From Bacteroidota bacterium (GTDB lineage: Bacteria > Bacteroidota > Bacteroidia > UBA4408): DNA of 64,000 bases. Positions within the stretch are counted from its first letter, which is position 1. Each line of letters begins with the position of its first letter. The notes beneath the pieces are model-generated. The model had not been told where the DNA came from and made no database searches. It saw nothing but the letters and a program-made list of their open reading frames with translations. The DNA lies in assembly GCA_963169745.1 (NCBI GenBank), contig CAUJCU010000022.1:1-64000 (forward strand), in the 5' to 3' direction. Shown piece by piece: positions 8,525-18,348 of the stretch. Both the position numbers and the translations under genes were made by a program.

Positions 8525-11500
8525 TTATTCTGATTTTACCAGCTTATATGTTTGATACTGATTTTCTGAAATCAAACATACAAAGTAAATACCATTTTGT
8601 AGGGTATGGATATCGATTTGTTTACTTGCTCCCGGTGTGCTGTTGAATTGTTCAGCAAATACTTTTTTTCCGCTTATGTCCGTAATAAATAGTTGGTAGT
8701 TCCGTGCAGTTAATTCGCTCGAAAAAACAAGATTTACAAAGTTACTTCCGGGGTTAGGAAAAAGTGTAACGGAAGCTTCTTGTAAATTCTTTTTTACAGC
8801 ATTTACTACAGGCGTATAGAGTGTATGATTAAAACTGCGTAACAAACCGGTCTTTCCGGCTACATAGCCTTTATTATTTTTATAATAAACACGATTCAAA
8901 TCAGTATTTGAACCTATACTATAGCGGTTCCAAGTGTTGCCATTATTTTGAGAAGTATAAACTATTCCTTTGCTTCCCACAGCCCAAACACTATCACCAG
9001 AGCACGTAATGCTCTTAAAATTAATATCGGCTCCTGATAGTGCAACCGACCAAGAAGTTCCACCATTCTCTGTTTTTAAAATGTACCCAAAATCACCGGC
9101 AATAAAGCCATACAGTGAGTCTTTAAATGCCAAATCGTTATAATTGATGTTTAAAGGACTGCTAATTGGGGCCCAGCTATTGTTAGGTTGTTGTTTTAAA
9201 ATGGTTCCCTGCTCCCCAACAACCATGGTGACAAAATTATTTGAAGCCGCTTTATTTAATGTTTTAGAAGTGCCTGAGTTTTGAGTAACCCATTTAATAC
9301 CATTGTATTTAAAAATCTTTCCACTTCCACCCACAGCAATCATATTGGTATTGCTGATATATAAAAGATCTTTTAAACTAATACTGTTATTAAAACTAAC
9401 CGGAAGCCAAAAAAGCCCTTTATTGTTAGAACGTAAGCAAGTGCCATCTTCCAATGTAATATACCACATATTACCTTGAGTGCTAATGGAGTTTAACTGA
9501 ACAGTATTGCTATTGGTATAGGCTAGTGTCCATGTTTTTCCGGTATCGGCTGTAATCAAGCAGTTGCCATTTTTATAAATAGCACAACCATAACGATCTT
9601 GGTCAAAATCTATATCGGTTAATTCATTTTGATTGGGAACATTAAGCAGCATAGTGTTAAATAAATGCTCTGAAAACAAATAATTATTTTTAATTACAGT
9701 TCCAGTGCAACCGCTGGTATCTGTTACGGTAAGTTTTACCATATATTTACCCGCATTGTAAAAATTCAAAACCGGTGTGTAAGCTGTAGATGTACTTCCA
9801 TTACTGATATTCCAAAGAGATGATGTTAAAGCAGCAGATGTACTGGCCGGAATGAGTGTAACTTGTGCGTTTGGCAAAAGGGATAAGGTATTGCTGGCAC
9901 TAAAGTTGGCATTGGCTGATAGAATTTGGATATTGTTAACAACATTACTTAACATAGGTGGATTCGTAGAAACGACTCTTATGCTGTAATTACTCCCGGC
10001 TGCAGTTTGTTCGGGTATCGAAACTATTATACTTCCGCTGGTGTTACTGTTATTAATACCTCCTATATCGGTAAAATTACTAAATTGATTGGTACTTATT
10101 TGTACTCTAAAATTATTGCTGGCGTTAAAATTCCCGGTAATATTATAATCAAGAGTAAGTTGATTACCACTACAAATTGAACTCACAGAAGGTGCACTTA
10201 AAACAAGTTGATTTCCAACAGAAGAACAATTCATAATAGAAAAAACAGCATCACTTGCGTCATATATGGAAGTATCATTACCATGCTCAACTTTTATTTT
10301 AAAGTTATTTCCAACAACGTTAGGAACTTGCCATGTATAAACACTGTCATTCATAATGGAACTGATAAGAGTGTATGTAGTACCACCGTTGGTTGAATAG
10401 TACAAGTTAACATAGTCGCAGTTATTAGCACTCCACTTAACAGAAGCATAAGCATTCTTACAAAGACTTTCGCTTCCATTAGGCCATAATAATTGTAACG
10501 AAGGTTGCGACTTTATTATTTTAAAACCTGCGGCACTCACATCAGAAACTCCGGGGTTGTTAGCTACACTAATCTTAATCTTCGCATTGTTGGCAAAGGT
10601 ATCCGGAATCATCCAGTAATAAAAAGAAGGAATACTCGGTACATTTTGTGCTATAGTAAAATAAGTGAGCCCTCCATCTAAGCTATAAGCAATATTCAAA
10701 TTCGATAACGTATTGCATTGCCAGTCAATATAGCTGCCTTGATTGGAGATAAGCTGTTCGCCTCCGTTGGGCGACAATAAACTTAAGCTTACAGATGGAG
10801 TGGTTAAGCTAAATACATTATTGCTTTCATCAAACATAAAGATATTATCACTATTCGTTATTTTTATCTTATAGTTACTTCCGATAGTAGTCGGAGTAAG
10901 CCAGTTATAATAACCTGTGTTTACTTTATTACTGTCAATAATTTGCCACGTATTGCCCCCATTATCAGAGTAGTATAAGTTAACATGAGTTACTCCTAAA
11001 CTTTGCCATGTAATATATTGATTTAATGCAGTTCCCCATGTTTCACCTCCATTAGGTGCTGATAGGGAAATAAAGGATTGATCAGTTGAGAAGTTAATTG
11101 TATCGAAGTTAGCACTATTGACAGAATTGGTGATTCTTATTTTTCCATTGCTTATGTTATTTGCCGGAAAAGTCCAGTTATAATAATTAATTTGTGTGTT
11201 TATATTTCCTGCAATAGCAGTCCAAGTACTGCCTCCATCACTAGAGTAATCAATATTGATAAAATCAATACCTGAAGTAAGCCACTTAATTTGAATATGA
11301 CTTCCTACGGCAAAGGTGTTACCAGTACCCGGCTCTACTATCTCAAGTAGCGGATTATTTGCTGGTACAATTGTTAAATTGGCATCATTAACATCAAATA
11401 TAATGGGGTTTGTGGCATCTTCAACTTTATAGATTAAAGTGTTTGTTGATAAATAGGGAAGATTCCATAAATACGTGCCATTGTTTTGATAGTTTGCAAT

Positions 11501-13426
11501 TATGGGGAGCCAGGTTGTTCCACCATCAACAGAGTAGTTGATGTTTACATAGTTGCCGATTCCGCTGTTAGTCCAAGTGATTGGATACGAACTTCCCGAC
11601 AAATAATTAGTAGTGAAATTTCCTGATGTAACATGGATAGTTCCGGGTTGAATGTTAAAAAATGATGGAGACAATGACGAAAGTGAGGTATTGGCAGCGT
11701 TACTAATTTTAATGCGGCAACTTGTTGCTGTTAAACTGGGTGGAATATTCCAATAATATACCCCATTAGAAGCGGGAGCTAAAGCGGTAAGAAGATTATA
11801 CACAGTATCTCCATTAATACTAAGTTCTATTCTAACATTATTAATCATATAACTAAACCAAGTAATGGGATAAACGGTTCCACTCCCCAAAGGACCAGGG
11901 TTATTGGGGTTTAAAACAACAATAGCAGGACTATTGGCAATGATTTTAACAGCCCCGTCAGAAACATCAAAAACAGAAGGGTTATTCTGAAGACTAATTC
12001 TTATCTTACAAGAATCTGTAGGAAGGCAGTTTATTTGCCAAGCATAAAAACTAGTATTGGGCACATTCGAAGCTATAGGTTGCCATGAGACTCCAAAGTC
12101 TGTTGTGTATTCTAGCTTTAAAAGCTCATTATTAATTCCTGTGCTATTCCAATTTATAATTAATAAATCTCCGTAGTTCTGCATAGTACCCGAAGGAAAT
12201 CCGGTAAGGCTGATACTCGGGTTGATGATTGAAAAAGTAGCATCTGATTGATCGGTGATAGCAGCATTACTGTTATCGGTAACTCTTATTAAGGCGCTAA
12301 TTGAATTCACATTGGGAACATTCCAAGTGTATGTCCCGGCAGATGCCGGAACACTGGCTGCTATTAAATTCCAATTTTGTCCATTATTTATAGAATACTC
12401 TATCCTTACATCATTGATACTTACCGCCCACCACAATATGTTATATGTGGCGCCTAAGGCAATTTGTTCGCCTCCATTAGGTGAAGTAACAATAACTACA
12501 GGTGGAGGAATCGTTATGTTAAAAGGCATATCACTAATGTCGAACTGGTTGGAGTTAGCAACATCAGAAATCTTAATTAAAGCTTGAGATGTAGCGTACG
12601 CAGCCGTTCCGGCCCAATAATAATACCCAGAGCTTGCCGGAATACTGCTTTCTAAAACGGTCCAGTTTGCTCCCAAATCTAAAGATAATTCAATCTTAAT
12701 ATTATTAACTCCAGTAGATGTCCATGATATGGCTTGGGGATATCCTGCCGCCCAGGTTTCTCCTCCATTTGGCGCAATAAGATATAATGGCACGGATGGG
12801 GCATTAATTGTAAAAACAAAATCAGACTCATCAAAAAGTTGACTATTATATACATCTGATACTCGTATCTTACAATAGGTAGATGGAGTTGCCGGTACAG
12901 TCCAAAAATAATATTGAAAATTATAAATAGTATCGGCAATGGAGAGCCATGTTGCTCCATCGTTTATACTATACTCTACTTTTAGTATTTGAGACGTTTG
13001 ATAGCTGTTCCAAGTAATTTGAAAAGTAGTCCCTTCATTTAACACTTCAGCTCCGTTTGGTGCAGTCAAATTAATATATGGCCCTTCTAATATAGTAAAA
13101 ATAGCAGCGTTGGTTGAATAAATTATGGGTGATTGTAAGCTTGTAATCTTTATATAACAATTGGGCGACATGGTGCTGGGTACGGTCCAATGGTAACTCT
13201 GAAAAGAAGCCTCTACACTAGGTGCAATTACAGTATATGTAGCTCCACTATCAACAGAGTATTCAATCTTTACATAATCAACATTACTGTAGGCCCATTG
13301 AATTAACTTAACGCTTCCGGCAGCCCAATTTTCTCCTCCTGAAGGGGATAGTAAGTTTAGGCTTTGTGCCTGAGCCTGGGCAAAGCTTGTAAAAATAAAT
13401 AGTAATAGTAATGTTTTCTTTAACAT
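8525..13426 (-). CDS. Giant secreted repeat protein with T9SS type A sorting domain
   Basis: 1633 aa with a signal peptide (LLLLFIFTSFAQAQA). About eleven repeats of roughly 95 residues follow, with the pattern LxLxxPNGGExW...I.W.S..I..V.I.YS.DxGxxW..IA...YxW.VP....xxKIxI.D. These are beta-sandwich modules recalling fungal Ser/Thr-rich GPI-anchored (Kre9/Knh1) domains. Next come a PKD-like segment (LNFYNAGKYMVKLTVTD), a propeller region with Ycf48/BNR-like repeats (KTENGGTSWSVALS, SQNNGNTWNRY), and a C-terminal sorting domain starting LFPNPGSNFVNLVF. The sorting domain predicts T9SS export across the outer membrane. Adhesion or surface-layer function is inferred. Confidence 0.88.
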   Translation of the reverse strand: MLKKTLLLLFIFTSFAQAQAQSLNLLSPSGGENWAAGSVKLIQWAYSNVDYVKIEYSVDSGATYTVIAPSVEASFQSYHWTVPSTMSPNCYIKITSLQSPIIYSTNAAIFTILEGPYINLTAPNGAEVLNEGTTFQITWNSYQTSQILKVEYSINDGATWLSIADTIYNFQYYFWTVPATPSTYCKIRVSDVYNSQLFDESDFVFTINAPSVPLYLIAPNGGETWAAGYPQAISWTSTGVNNIKIELSLDLGANWTVLESSIPASSGYYYWAGTAAYATSQALIKISDVANSNQFDISDMPFNITIPPPVVIVTSPNGGEQIALGATYNILWWAVSINDVRIEYSINNGQNWNLIAASVPASAGTYTWNVPNVNSISALIRVTDNSNAAITDQSDATFSIINPSISLTGFPSGTMQNYGDLLIINWNSTGINNELLKLEYTTDFGVSWQPIASNVPNTSFYAWQINCLPTDSCKIRISLQNNPSVFDVSDGAVKIIANSPAIVVLNPNNPGPLGSGTVYPITWFSYMINNVRIELSINGDTVYNLLTALAPASNGVYYWNIPPSLTATSCRIKISNAANTSLSSLSPSFFNIQPGTIHVTSGNFTTNYLSGSSYPITWTNSGIGNYVNINYSVDGGTTWLPIIANYQNNGTYLWNLPYLSTNTLIYKVEDATNPIIFDVNDANLTIVPANNPLLEIVEPGTGNTFAVGSHIQIKWLTSGIDFINIDYSSDGGSTWTAIAGNINTQINYYNWTFPANNISNGKIRITNSVNSANFDTINFSTDQSFISLSAPNGGETWGTALNQYITWQSLGVTHVNLYYSDNGGNTWQIIDSNKVNTGYYNWLTPTTIGSNYKIKITNSDNIFMFDESNNVFSLTTPSVSLSLLSPNGGEQLISNQGSYIDWQCNTLSNLNIAYSLDGGLTYFTIAQNVPSIPSFYYWMIPDTFANNAKIKISVANNPGVSDVSAAGFKIIKSQPSLQLLWPNGSESLCKNAYASVKWSANNCDYVNLYYSTNGGTTYTLISSIMNDSVYTWQVPNVVGNNFKIKVEHGNDTSIYDASDAVFSIMNCSSVGNQLVLSAPSVSSICSGNQLTLDYNITGNFNASNNFRVQISTNQFSNFTDIGGINNSNTSGSIIVSIPEQTAAGSNYSIRVVSTNPPMLSNVVNNIQILSANANFSASNTLSLLPNAQVTLIPASTSAALTSSLWNISNGSTSTAYTPVLNFYNAGKYMVKLTVTDTSGCTGTVIKNNYLFSEHLFNTMLLNVPNQNELTDIDFDQDRYGCAIYKNGNCLITADTGKTWTLAYTNSNTVQLNSISTQGNMWYITLEDGTCLRSNNKGLFWLPVSFNNSISLKDLLYISNTNMIAVGGSGKIFKYNGIKWVTQNSGTSKTLNKAASNNFVTMVVGEQGTILKQQPNNSWAPISSPLNINYNDLAFKDSLYGFIAGDFGYILKTENGGTSWSVALSGADINFKSITCSGDSVWAVGSKGIVYTSQNNGNTWNRYSIGSNTDLNRVYYKNNKGYVAGKTGLLRSFNHTLYTPVVNAVKKNLQEASVTLFPNPGSNFVNLVFSSELTARNYQLFITDISGKKVFAEQFNSTPGASKQIDIHTLQNGIYFVCLISENQYQTYKLVKSE

Positions 13427-13448
13427 GGGAGTTCTCTTAATATGTTTA

Positions 13449-14819
13449 TTATTCCAGAATCAAAGCCTTTAAAATATCATGTTTGGTAATAATAAAAGTT
13501 TTATCTGTTTTAAAATCTCTTACCAACACAGCGGCATTATTTTGGGTTATCATTTTAGAAAGTGAATCAATTGGTGTACTAATATCAACAAAAGGAAAAG
13601 CAGCATCCATATACTCTGAAACCGGTTTTGATTTAATCTGAACATCCATCATTAAGGCATCAAAAATTCTATTCTCATGTATTGAGCCTATTATCCTTTT
13701 ATTATTCGTAATTGGAATTTGAGAAATATCCAAGCGATTCATTAAGGATAAAGCTTGTTCAATGGTATCATGAGTATCAAGTGTAACGAGTTCGCCTCCG
13801 GAATTAACATTTACCAAATCTTTAGCCGTTAACCCTGATTTATCAAAATAACCTTTGCTTCGCATCCATTCATCATTATACATTTTACCTAAATAGCGTG
13901 TTCCATGGTCATGAAATATAACAACTACTAAATCTTTTTCTGTAAGTTTATTCTGTAATTGTAGCAAACCAGCCATAGCAGCACCTGCACTATTCCCAGC
14001 AAAAATCCCTTCTTTTAAGGCTATTTCGCGAGTCATTAATGCAGCGTTTTTATCTGTTACTTTTTCAAATAAATCAATAACACTAAAATCTACATTAGCC
14101 GGTAAAAAATCTTCACCAATACCCTCAGTAATGTAAGGGTAAATCTCTTCTTTATCAAACACTCCGGTTTCTTTGTATTTTTTAAATACCGAACCATAAG
14201 TATCAATACCCCAAACTTTAATATTGGGGTTTTTTTCTTTTAAATATTTTCCCGTTCCGCTTATTGTGCCACCAGTCCCTACTCCTACCACCAAATGTGT
14301 AATTTTCCCATCTGTTTGCTCCCAAATTTCTGGTCCGGTTTGCTCATAATGCGCCTGTGAATTAGATGGATTGTCGTATTGATTGGGTTTCCATGAGTTT
14401 GGAATTTCCTTTTCAAGCCTAGAGGATACAGAATAGTACGAGCGAGAATCCTCTGGATCAACATCGGTAGGACAAACTATCACATCGGCTCCAAAAGCAC
14501 GAAGAGCATCGGCCTTTTCTTTACTTTGTTTATCAGTAGTTGTAAATACACATTTATAGCCTTTAATAATTGCTGCAATAGCCAATCCCATACCGGTATT
14601 GCCACTTGTTCCCTCAATAATAGTTCCGCCCGGTTTAAGTCGTCCGTCTTTTTCAGCATCTTCTATCATCTTAAGTGCCATACGGTCTTTTATAGAATTG
14701 CCCGGATTAAAGGTTTCTATCTTTGCCAAAACAGTGGCTTTACAATCTTTAGTCAAGTTATTGATTTTAACTAATGGTGTGTTTCCTATAGTTTCCAGTA
14801 TATTGTTATAAATCTTCAT
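13449..14819 (-). CDS. Pyridoxal-phosphate cystathionine beta-synthase with C-terminal CBS pair
   Basis: Condenses serine (or O-acetylserine) with homocysteine or sulfide, so transsulfuration or cysteine synthesis. The PLP lysine lies in NPGNSIKDRMALK (about Lys43), the phosphate/substrate loop is EGTSGNTGMG, and the glycine-rich PLP phosphate loop is GVGTGGTISGTGKY. After the fold II domain, residues from about 330 to 456 form two CBS domains that commonly bind adenosyl ligands. The full length is 456 aa. Cystathionine beta-synthase is preferred over plain cysteine synthase because of the CBS pair, but the acceptor is not proven. It has its own promoter box upstream. Confidence 0.9.
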   Translation of the reverse strand: MKIYNNILETIGNTPLVKINNLTKDCKATVLAKIETFNPGNSIKDRMALKMIEDAEKDGRLKPGGTIIEGTSGNTGMGLAIAAIIKGYKCVFTTTDKQSKEKADALRAFGADVIVCPTDVDPEDSRSYYSVSSRLEKEIPNSWKPNQYDNPSNSQAHYEQTGPEIWEQTDGKITHLVVGVGTGGTISGTGKYLKEKNPNIKVWGIDTYGSVFKKYKETGVFDKEEIYPYITEGIGEDFLPANVDFSVIDLFEKVTDKNAALMTREIALKEGIFAGNSAGAAMAGLLQLQNKLTEKDLVVVIFHDHGTRYLGKMYNDEWMRSKGYFDKSGLTAKDLVNVNSGGELVTLDTHDTIEQALSLMNRLDISQIPITNNKRIIGSIHENRIFDALMMDVQIKSKPVSEYMDAAFPFVDISTPIDSLSKMITQNNAAVLVRDFKTDKTFIITKHDILKALILE

Positions 14820-14836
14820 ACAATAAGGGTATGATA

Positions 14837-14844
14837 CAAATATA
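14837..14844 (-). promoter_or_regulatory. Promoter for cystathionine beta-synthase gene
   Basis: The minus strand reads TTTG-N21-TATATTTG (the -33 TTTG at 14866-14869), about 18 bp before the ATG. Both elements fit the Bacteroidota consensus. Confidence 0.5.
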
Positions 14845-14933
14845 AATAAAGCTTTGATAGGTAAACAAAAAATAATAAAAATATGTTATTGTTAAAAGTG
14901 AACGCTCCATATTGTTTTTTTTTGCAAAAAAGC

Positions 14934-14941
14934 TACTTTTG
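14934..14941 (+). promoter_or_regulatory. Promoter for M43 metalloprotease gene
   Basis: TACTTTTG matches TAnnTTTG exactly and is preceded by TTG 19 bp upstream (14912-14914). It lies 38 bp before the ATG. It is divergent from the cystathionine beta-synthase promoter. Confidence 0.5.
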
Positions 14942-14979
14942 TATAGACTAACTATAAATTAAAAGAAATATTAACCTGC

Positions 14980-16932
14980 ATGAAAAAAAATTACTTCCTC
15001 TTACTTTGTATGGTATTTCCCTTTTTAGGATTTACCCAAAATACTCATGGATCTTTAAAGGCCTCTATTAATCCCTCGGCCGTTGCTCAATTTTTAGGGT
15101 CTTCTGTAAAAGCTGATATTCCGCTTCAAAGAACTTGTGGCACCATGGACTATTTAGCAAAAATGAAAAGTGAAAATCCTTCACTTGAAAATGATATGGC
15201 CCAACAAGAGCAGCGTTTGCAAAATTTTATTACTCAAAATTATGATGCTCTAACACAACAAAAAGCAACATACACCATACCTGTTGTAGTACATGTTATT
15301 TATAAAAACCAAACCCAAAATATTAGTGATGCCCAGGTTGCCTCACAAATTACTGTGTTAAATAATGACTTTCAGAAGTTAAATAGTGATGTGAATCAAG
15401 TTCCCTCTGCTTGGACCAGCCTAGTAGCTGATGTAAGCATACAGTTTTGTTTAGCAACCAAAGACCCTCAGGGCAATGCAACTAATGGTATTACACGGAC
15501 TTCCACTCCATCCAATACCGTTTTTGACCCTAATTCAGAAAATATGAAACATACCAATACTGGAGGTAAAGATGCTTGGCCTACCGACCAATATTTGAAT
15601 ATTTGGGTATGCGATTTAGGCTCAGGCTTATTAGGGTATGCTCAGTTTCCTGGAACTGGTTCTGCCGCTACCGATGGAGTGGTAATTGGTTATTTTTGCT
15701 ATGGAACTACAGGCACTGCCCAATCACCATATAATTTAGGGCGTACCGCCACACACGAAGTTGGCCATTGGCTAGGCCTATACCATATTTGGGGTGATGA
15801 GCCCGCTTGTGCTCAAGATGATAATGTAACAGACACACCAAAACAAAAAGATAAAAATTATGGTTGTCCATCATTTCCGCAAGGAAGTAATGCTGATGGT
15901 GGCAGTTGTACAGGTAGTACTCCGGGATCTATGTTTATGAACTATATGGACTATGTAAACGATGCCTGCATGCACTTTTTTACAAATGGTCAAAAGGCTC
16001 GAGTTATTGCTGCTCTAACTCAGCAAAGAGCACCTCTATTAACCTCACAGGGCTGTTCAGGAAGCGTTCCGCCTAACCCAGGAAGCTGTGATAGCATTAC
16101 AAACGTATTGGCTTCACAACAACTACAATTATATGCTCCTTCCGATTTAGGAGTAGCAGGCGAGGGTTGGGTTTCGGGAACCAACAACTTTCTTGATAAA
16201 GCCAAAGCCGATAAATATACTGCTCCTGTCAATAATCAAATAAAAGGAATGTGGGTGTACATTGCAGCCCTATACAGCCCAGGTAACGGAAGTTCAACCG
16301 TAAGCTTTAAGGTTTGGAACAATAGTGGCACAGGTGGTTCTCCAGGTACTGCAATTGGATCACAAAATGTTACTACCTTAAACATTTATAACAATATTAT
16401 GGCAAGTCAAATGACTTATGCGCAATTTCCAAGTATGCTTACACACAATGGTACTTTCTATGCCGGTGTAGAATTTGACCCTACCAATGGTGACACTATA
16501 GGCATAGTAACTAATACTTATAACGAAGCTGCTAATACCGGATGGGAGCTCAACTCTGCGAATAATTGGATTCCATATAGCGATAATAACGTGGGTTGGG
16601 GTATTTCTATGTCGCATGTTATCATGCCGGTACTTTGTGCTCCAACAACTACTTCTTCTTTAAGCTACCCTCCCAATCAGTTTGATATGGAAATATTCCC
16701 TAATCCTGCCAATGATATGCTCTACATCAGTATTTCTAATGAAGTGGTTAATCACGAGTCGGTTGCTATTAAAGTGCTTAATTTATTAGGTCAAGAAGTC
16801 ATACACAAAAATGTGTTGGCAAATTCCAGTACATTAAATGTTGATTTAGCTGGCGTAGATCAAGGTATCTATATTTTACAAGTAACTCAAAACGACAAAG
16901 TAAGTATTAAGAAATTTCAGGTTACTCGTTAA
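14980..16932 (+). CDS. Secreted M43-family metalloprotease with T9SS type A sorting domain
   Basis: A signal peptide (YFLLLCMVFPFLGFTQ) and a propeptide-like region are followed by a cytophagalysin/ulilysin-type catalytic domain. The zinc motif HEVGHWLGLYH is at residues 259-269 (His259, Glu260, His263, His269). The Met-turn segment SMFMNYMDYVNDACMHFFT follows, as in family M43 (pappalysin group). A beta domain of about 200 residues and a C-terminal sorting domain (MEIFPNPANDMLYIS to FQVTR) complete 650 aa. Extracellular proteolysis is inferred. It ends at a strong terminator. Confidence 0.93.
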   Translation: MKKNYFLLLCMVFPFLGFTQNTHGSLKASINPSAVAQFLGSSVKADIPLQRTCGTMDYLAKMKSENPSLENDMAQQEQRLQNFITQNYDALTQQKATYTIPVVVHVIYKNQTQNISDAQVASQITVLNNDFQKLNSDVNQVPSAWTSLVADVSIQFCLATKDPQGNATNGITRTSTPSNTVFDPNSENMKHTNTGGKDAWPTDQYLNIWVCDLGSGLLGYAQFPGTGSAATDGVVIGYFCYGTTGTAQSPYNLGRTATHEVGHWLGLYHIWGDEPACAQDDNVTDTPKQKDKNYGCPSFPQGSNADGGSCTGSTPGSMFMNYMDYVNDACMHFFTNGQKARVIAALTQQRAPLLTSQGCSGSVPPNPGSCDSITNVLASQQLQLYAPSDLGVAGEGWVSGTNNFLDKAKADKYTAPVNNQIKGMWVYIAALYSPGNGSSTVSFKVWNNSGTGGSPGTAIGSQNVTTLNIYNNIMASQMTYAQFPSMLTHNGTFYAGVEFDPTNGDTIGIVTNTYNEAANTGWELNSANNWIPYSDNNVGWGISMSHVIMPVLCAPTTTSSLSYPPNQFDMEIFPNPANDMLYISISNEVVNHESVAIKVLNLLGQEVIHKNVLANSSTLNVDLAGVDQGIYILQVTQNDKVSIKKFQVTR

Positions 16933-16954
16933 TTTTTTCTAACTTTAAATCCTG

Positions 16955-16992
16955 CTAAAAGAGTCCGTAAAAACGGGCTCTTTTAGTTTTTT
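16955..16992 (+). terminator. Intrinsic terminator between metalloprotease and yjjG
   Basis: CTAAAAGAGTCCGT (16955-16968) pairs with ACGGGCTCTTTTAG (16973-16986) with one G-T pair, followed by a T run. The next ATG begins at 16993, immediately after the T run, so the downstream gene must be expressed by read-through or by a promoter overlapping the terminator. Confidence 0.85.
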
Positions 16993-17694
16993 ATGATGAA
17001 ATATAAGCATGTTTTTTTTGATTTAGACCATACCCTTTGGGATTTCGAAGCCAATTCACGAGAAGCTTTACACGAAATATTTACAGCACAGAATATACAG
17101 CACCTGCTGAGCTGTACCTTTGAACAATTTTTGGAAGTGTATTATTCCATTAATAATAATTTTTGGGAATTGTATAAACAAGGGAAAGTTTCACGAGAGA
17201 AGCTTCGTGACGGTCGTTTTATTGAAACTTTCAAACTTTTTAAATATCATCATACCGAATTACCCAAGCAAATAAGTAATTCCTATCTTAAAATAAGCCC
17301 CTATAAAAAGCAATTATTTGATGGGGCCTTTGCTGTTCTTAACTATTTGCAAAACAAAGGATATAATCTTCATATTATAACAAACGGCTTTAACGAAGTG
17401 CAATATATAAAACTTCATGAAAGTGGGTTACTCCCTTATTTTACAAGCATTACTACAAGTGAAATTGCCGGAGAAAACAAACCACATTTGGCTATTTTTG
17501 ACTATGCACTAAACTTAGCTAAAGCAACAGCAAACAACAGTATTATGATTGGCGATAATTTTGAAGCAGATATTGAAGGGGCCGTAAAAGCTGGTTTAGA
17601 CGCAATATGGTTTAATCCCGGAAAAATTACACAACAATCATCTCTTCGCTTTACCACTATTCATCATTTAGGGGAAATAGAAAAATGCTTGTAA
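16993..17694 (+). CDS. yjjG: HAD-family noncanonical pyrimidine nucleotidase, YjjG type
   Basis: Haloacid-dehalogenase-superfamily phosphatase acting on nucleoside monophosphates, notably noncanonical pyrimidine nucleotides in studied YjjG proteins. Motif I is FFDLDHTLWDFE (Asp10, Asp12). Motif II is IITNGFNE, a lysine lies in GENKPHLAIFDYAL, and motif IV is MIGDNFEADIEGAVKAG. The 233-aa length is typical. ATG at 16993 and at 16996 are both possible. It is convergent with the DUF1599 gene with only 8 bp between stops and no obvious terminator. Confidence 0.88.
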   Translation: MMKYKHVFFDLDHTLWDFEANSREALHEIFTAQNIQHLLSCTFEQFLEVYYSINNNFWELYKQGKVSREKLRDGRFIETFKLFKYHHTELPKQISNSYLKISPYKKQLFDGAFAVLNYLQNKGYNLHIITNGFNEVQYIKLHESGLLPYFTSITTSEIAGENKPHLAIFDYALNLAKATANNSIMIGDNFEADIEGAVKAGLDAIWFNPGKITQQSSLRFTTIHHLGEIEKCL

Positions 17695-17702
17695 CAATGG
17701 CT

Positions 17703-18254
17703 TTATACATGTTCTCGAATTAATATTAATGCAAAAATGGCATAATTAATCATGTCTAAATAATTGGCGTCTATTCCTTCAGATACCATTGTTTGTCCTT
17801 GATTGTCTTCAATTTGCTTGGTACGAAGTATTTTCATTAAAATTAAATCGGTAATGGAACTAATGCGCATATCTCTCCAAGCTTCGCCATAATCATGATT
17901 TTTATTACTCATTAAATCTTTAGCTTGCTTAATATACTTGTCATATAGAAACAGGGTTGTACTTTCATCTGTATGGCTCTCAGATGATACCCCAAGCTCA
18001 AGCTGTATAAGGCCAATAGCAGCATAGTTTACAATTCCTATAAATTCGGCATTAATACTTTCATCTACTTTTGAAATGCCCTTTTCTTGAATACTCCTAA
18101 TTCGCTGCGCTTTGATATACAACTGATCAGTAATAGAACTGTGCCTTAATATGCGCCATGCGGTACCATAATCTTTCATTTTCTTGAAAAATAATTCTCG
18201 GCATACAGCTATTTCTGTATCATATTGTTCTGATGTATTTGCTTTTGCTCTCAT
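17703..18254 (-). CDS. DUF1599 family protein with two repeats
   Basis: 183-aa cytoplasmic protein composed of two copies of the DUF1599 motif: DYGTAWRILRHSSITDQL in the first half and DYGEAWRDMRISSITDLI in the second. Each is followed by K-x-x-R-x-x-x-I. The family is mainly found in Bacteroidota and its function is not established. It sits next to folP (divergent) and near the MauE/thioredoxin gene, an association I recall in other Bacteroidota but could not check here. Confidence 0.88.
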   Translation of the reverse strand: MRAKANTSEQYDTEIAVCRELFFKKMKDYGTAWRILRHSSITDQLYIKAQRIRSIQEKGISKVDESINAEFIGIVNYAAIGLIQLELGVSSESHTDESTTLFLYDKYIKQAKDLMSNKNHDYGEAWRDMRISSITDLILMKILRTKQIEDNQGQTMVSEGIDANYLDMINYAIFALILIREHV

Positions 18255-18348
18255 AAATTTTGCAACTATGATGAATGGCTATTAATATGTATGAAATTCC
18301 TGATAATTGAACTACTTTTACTCCCATTGAAAATTTGATGCAAATTAA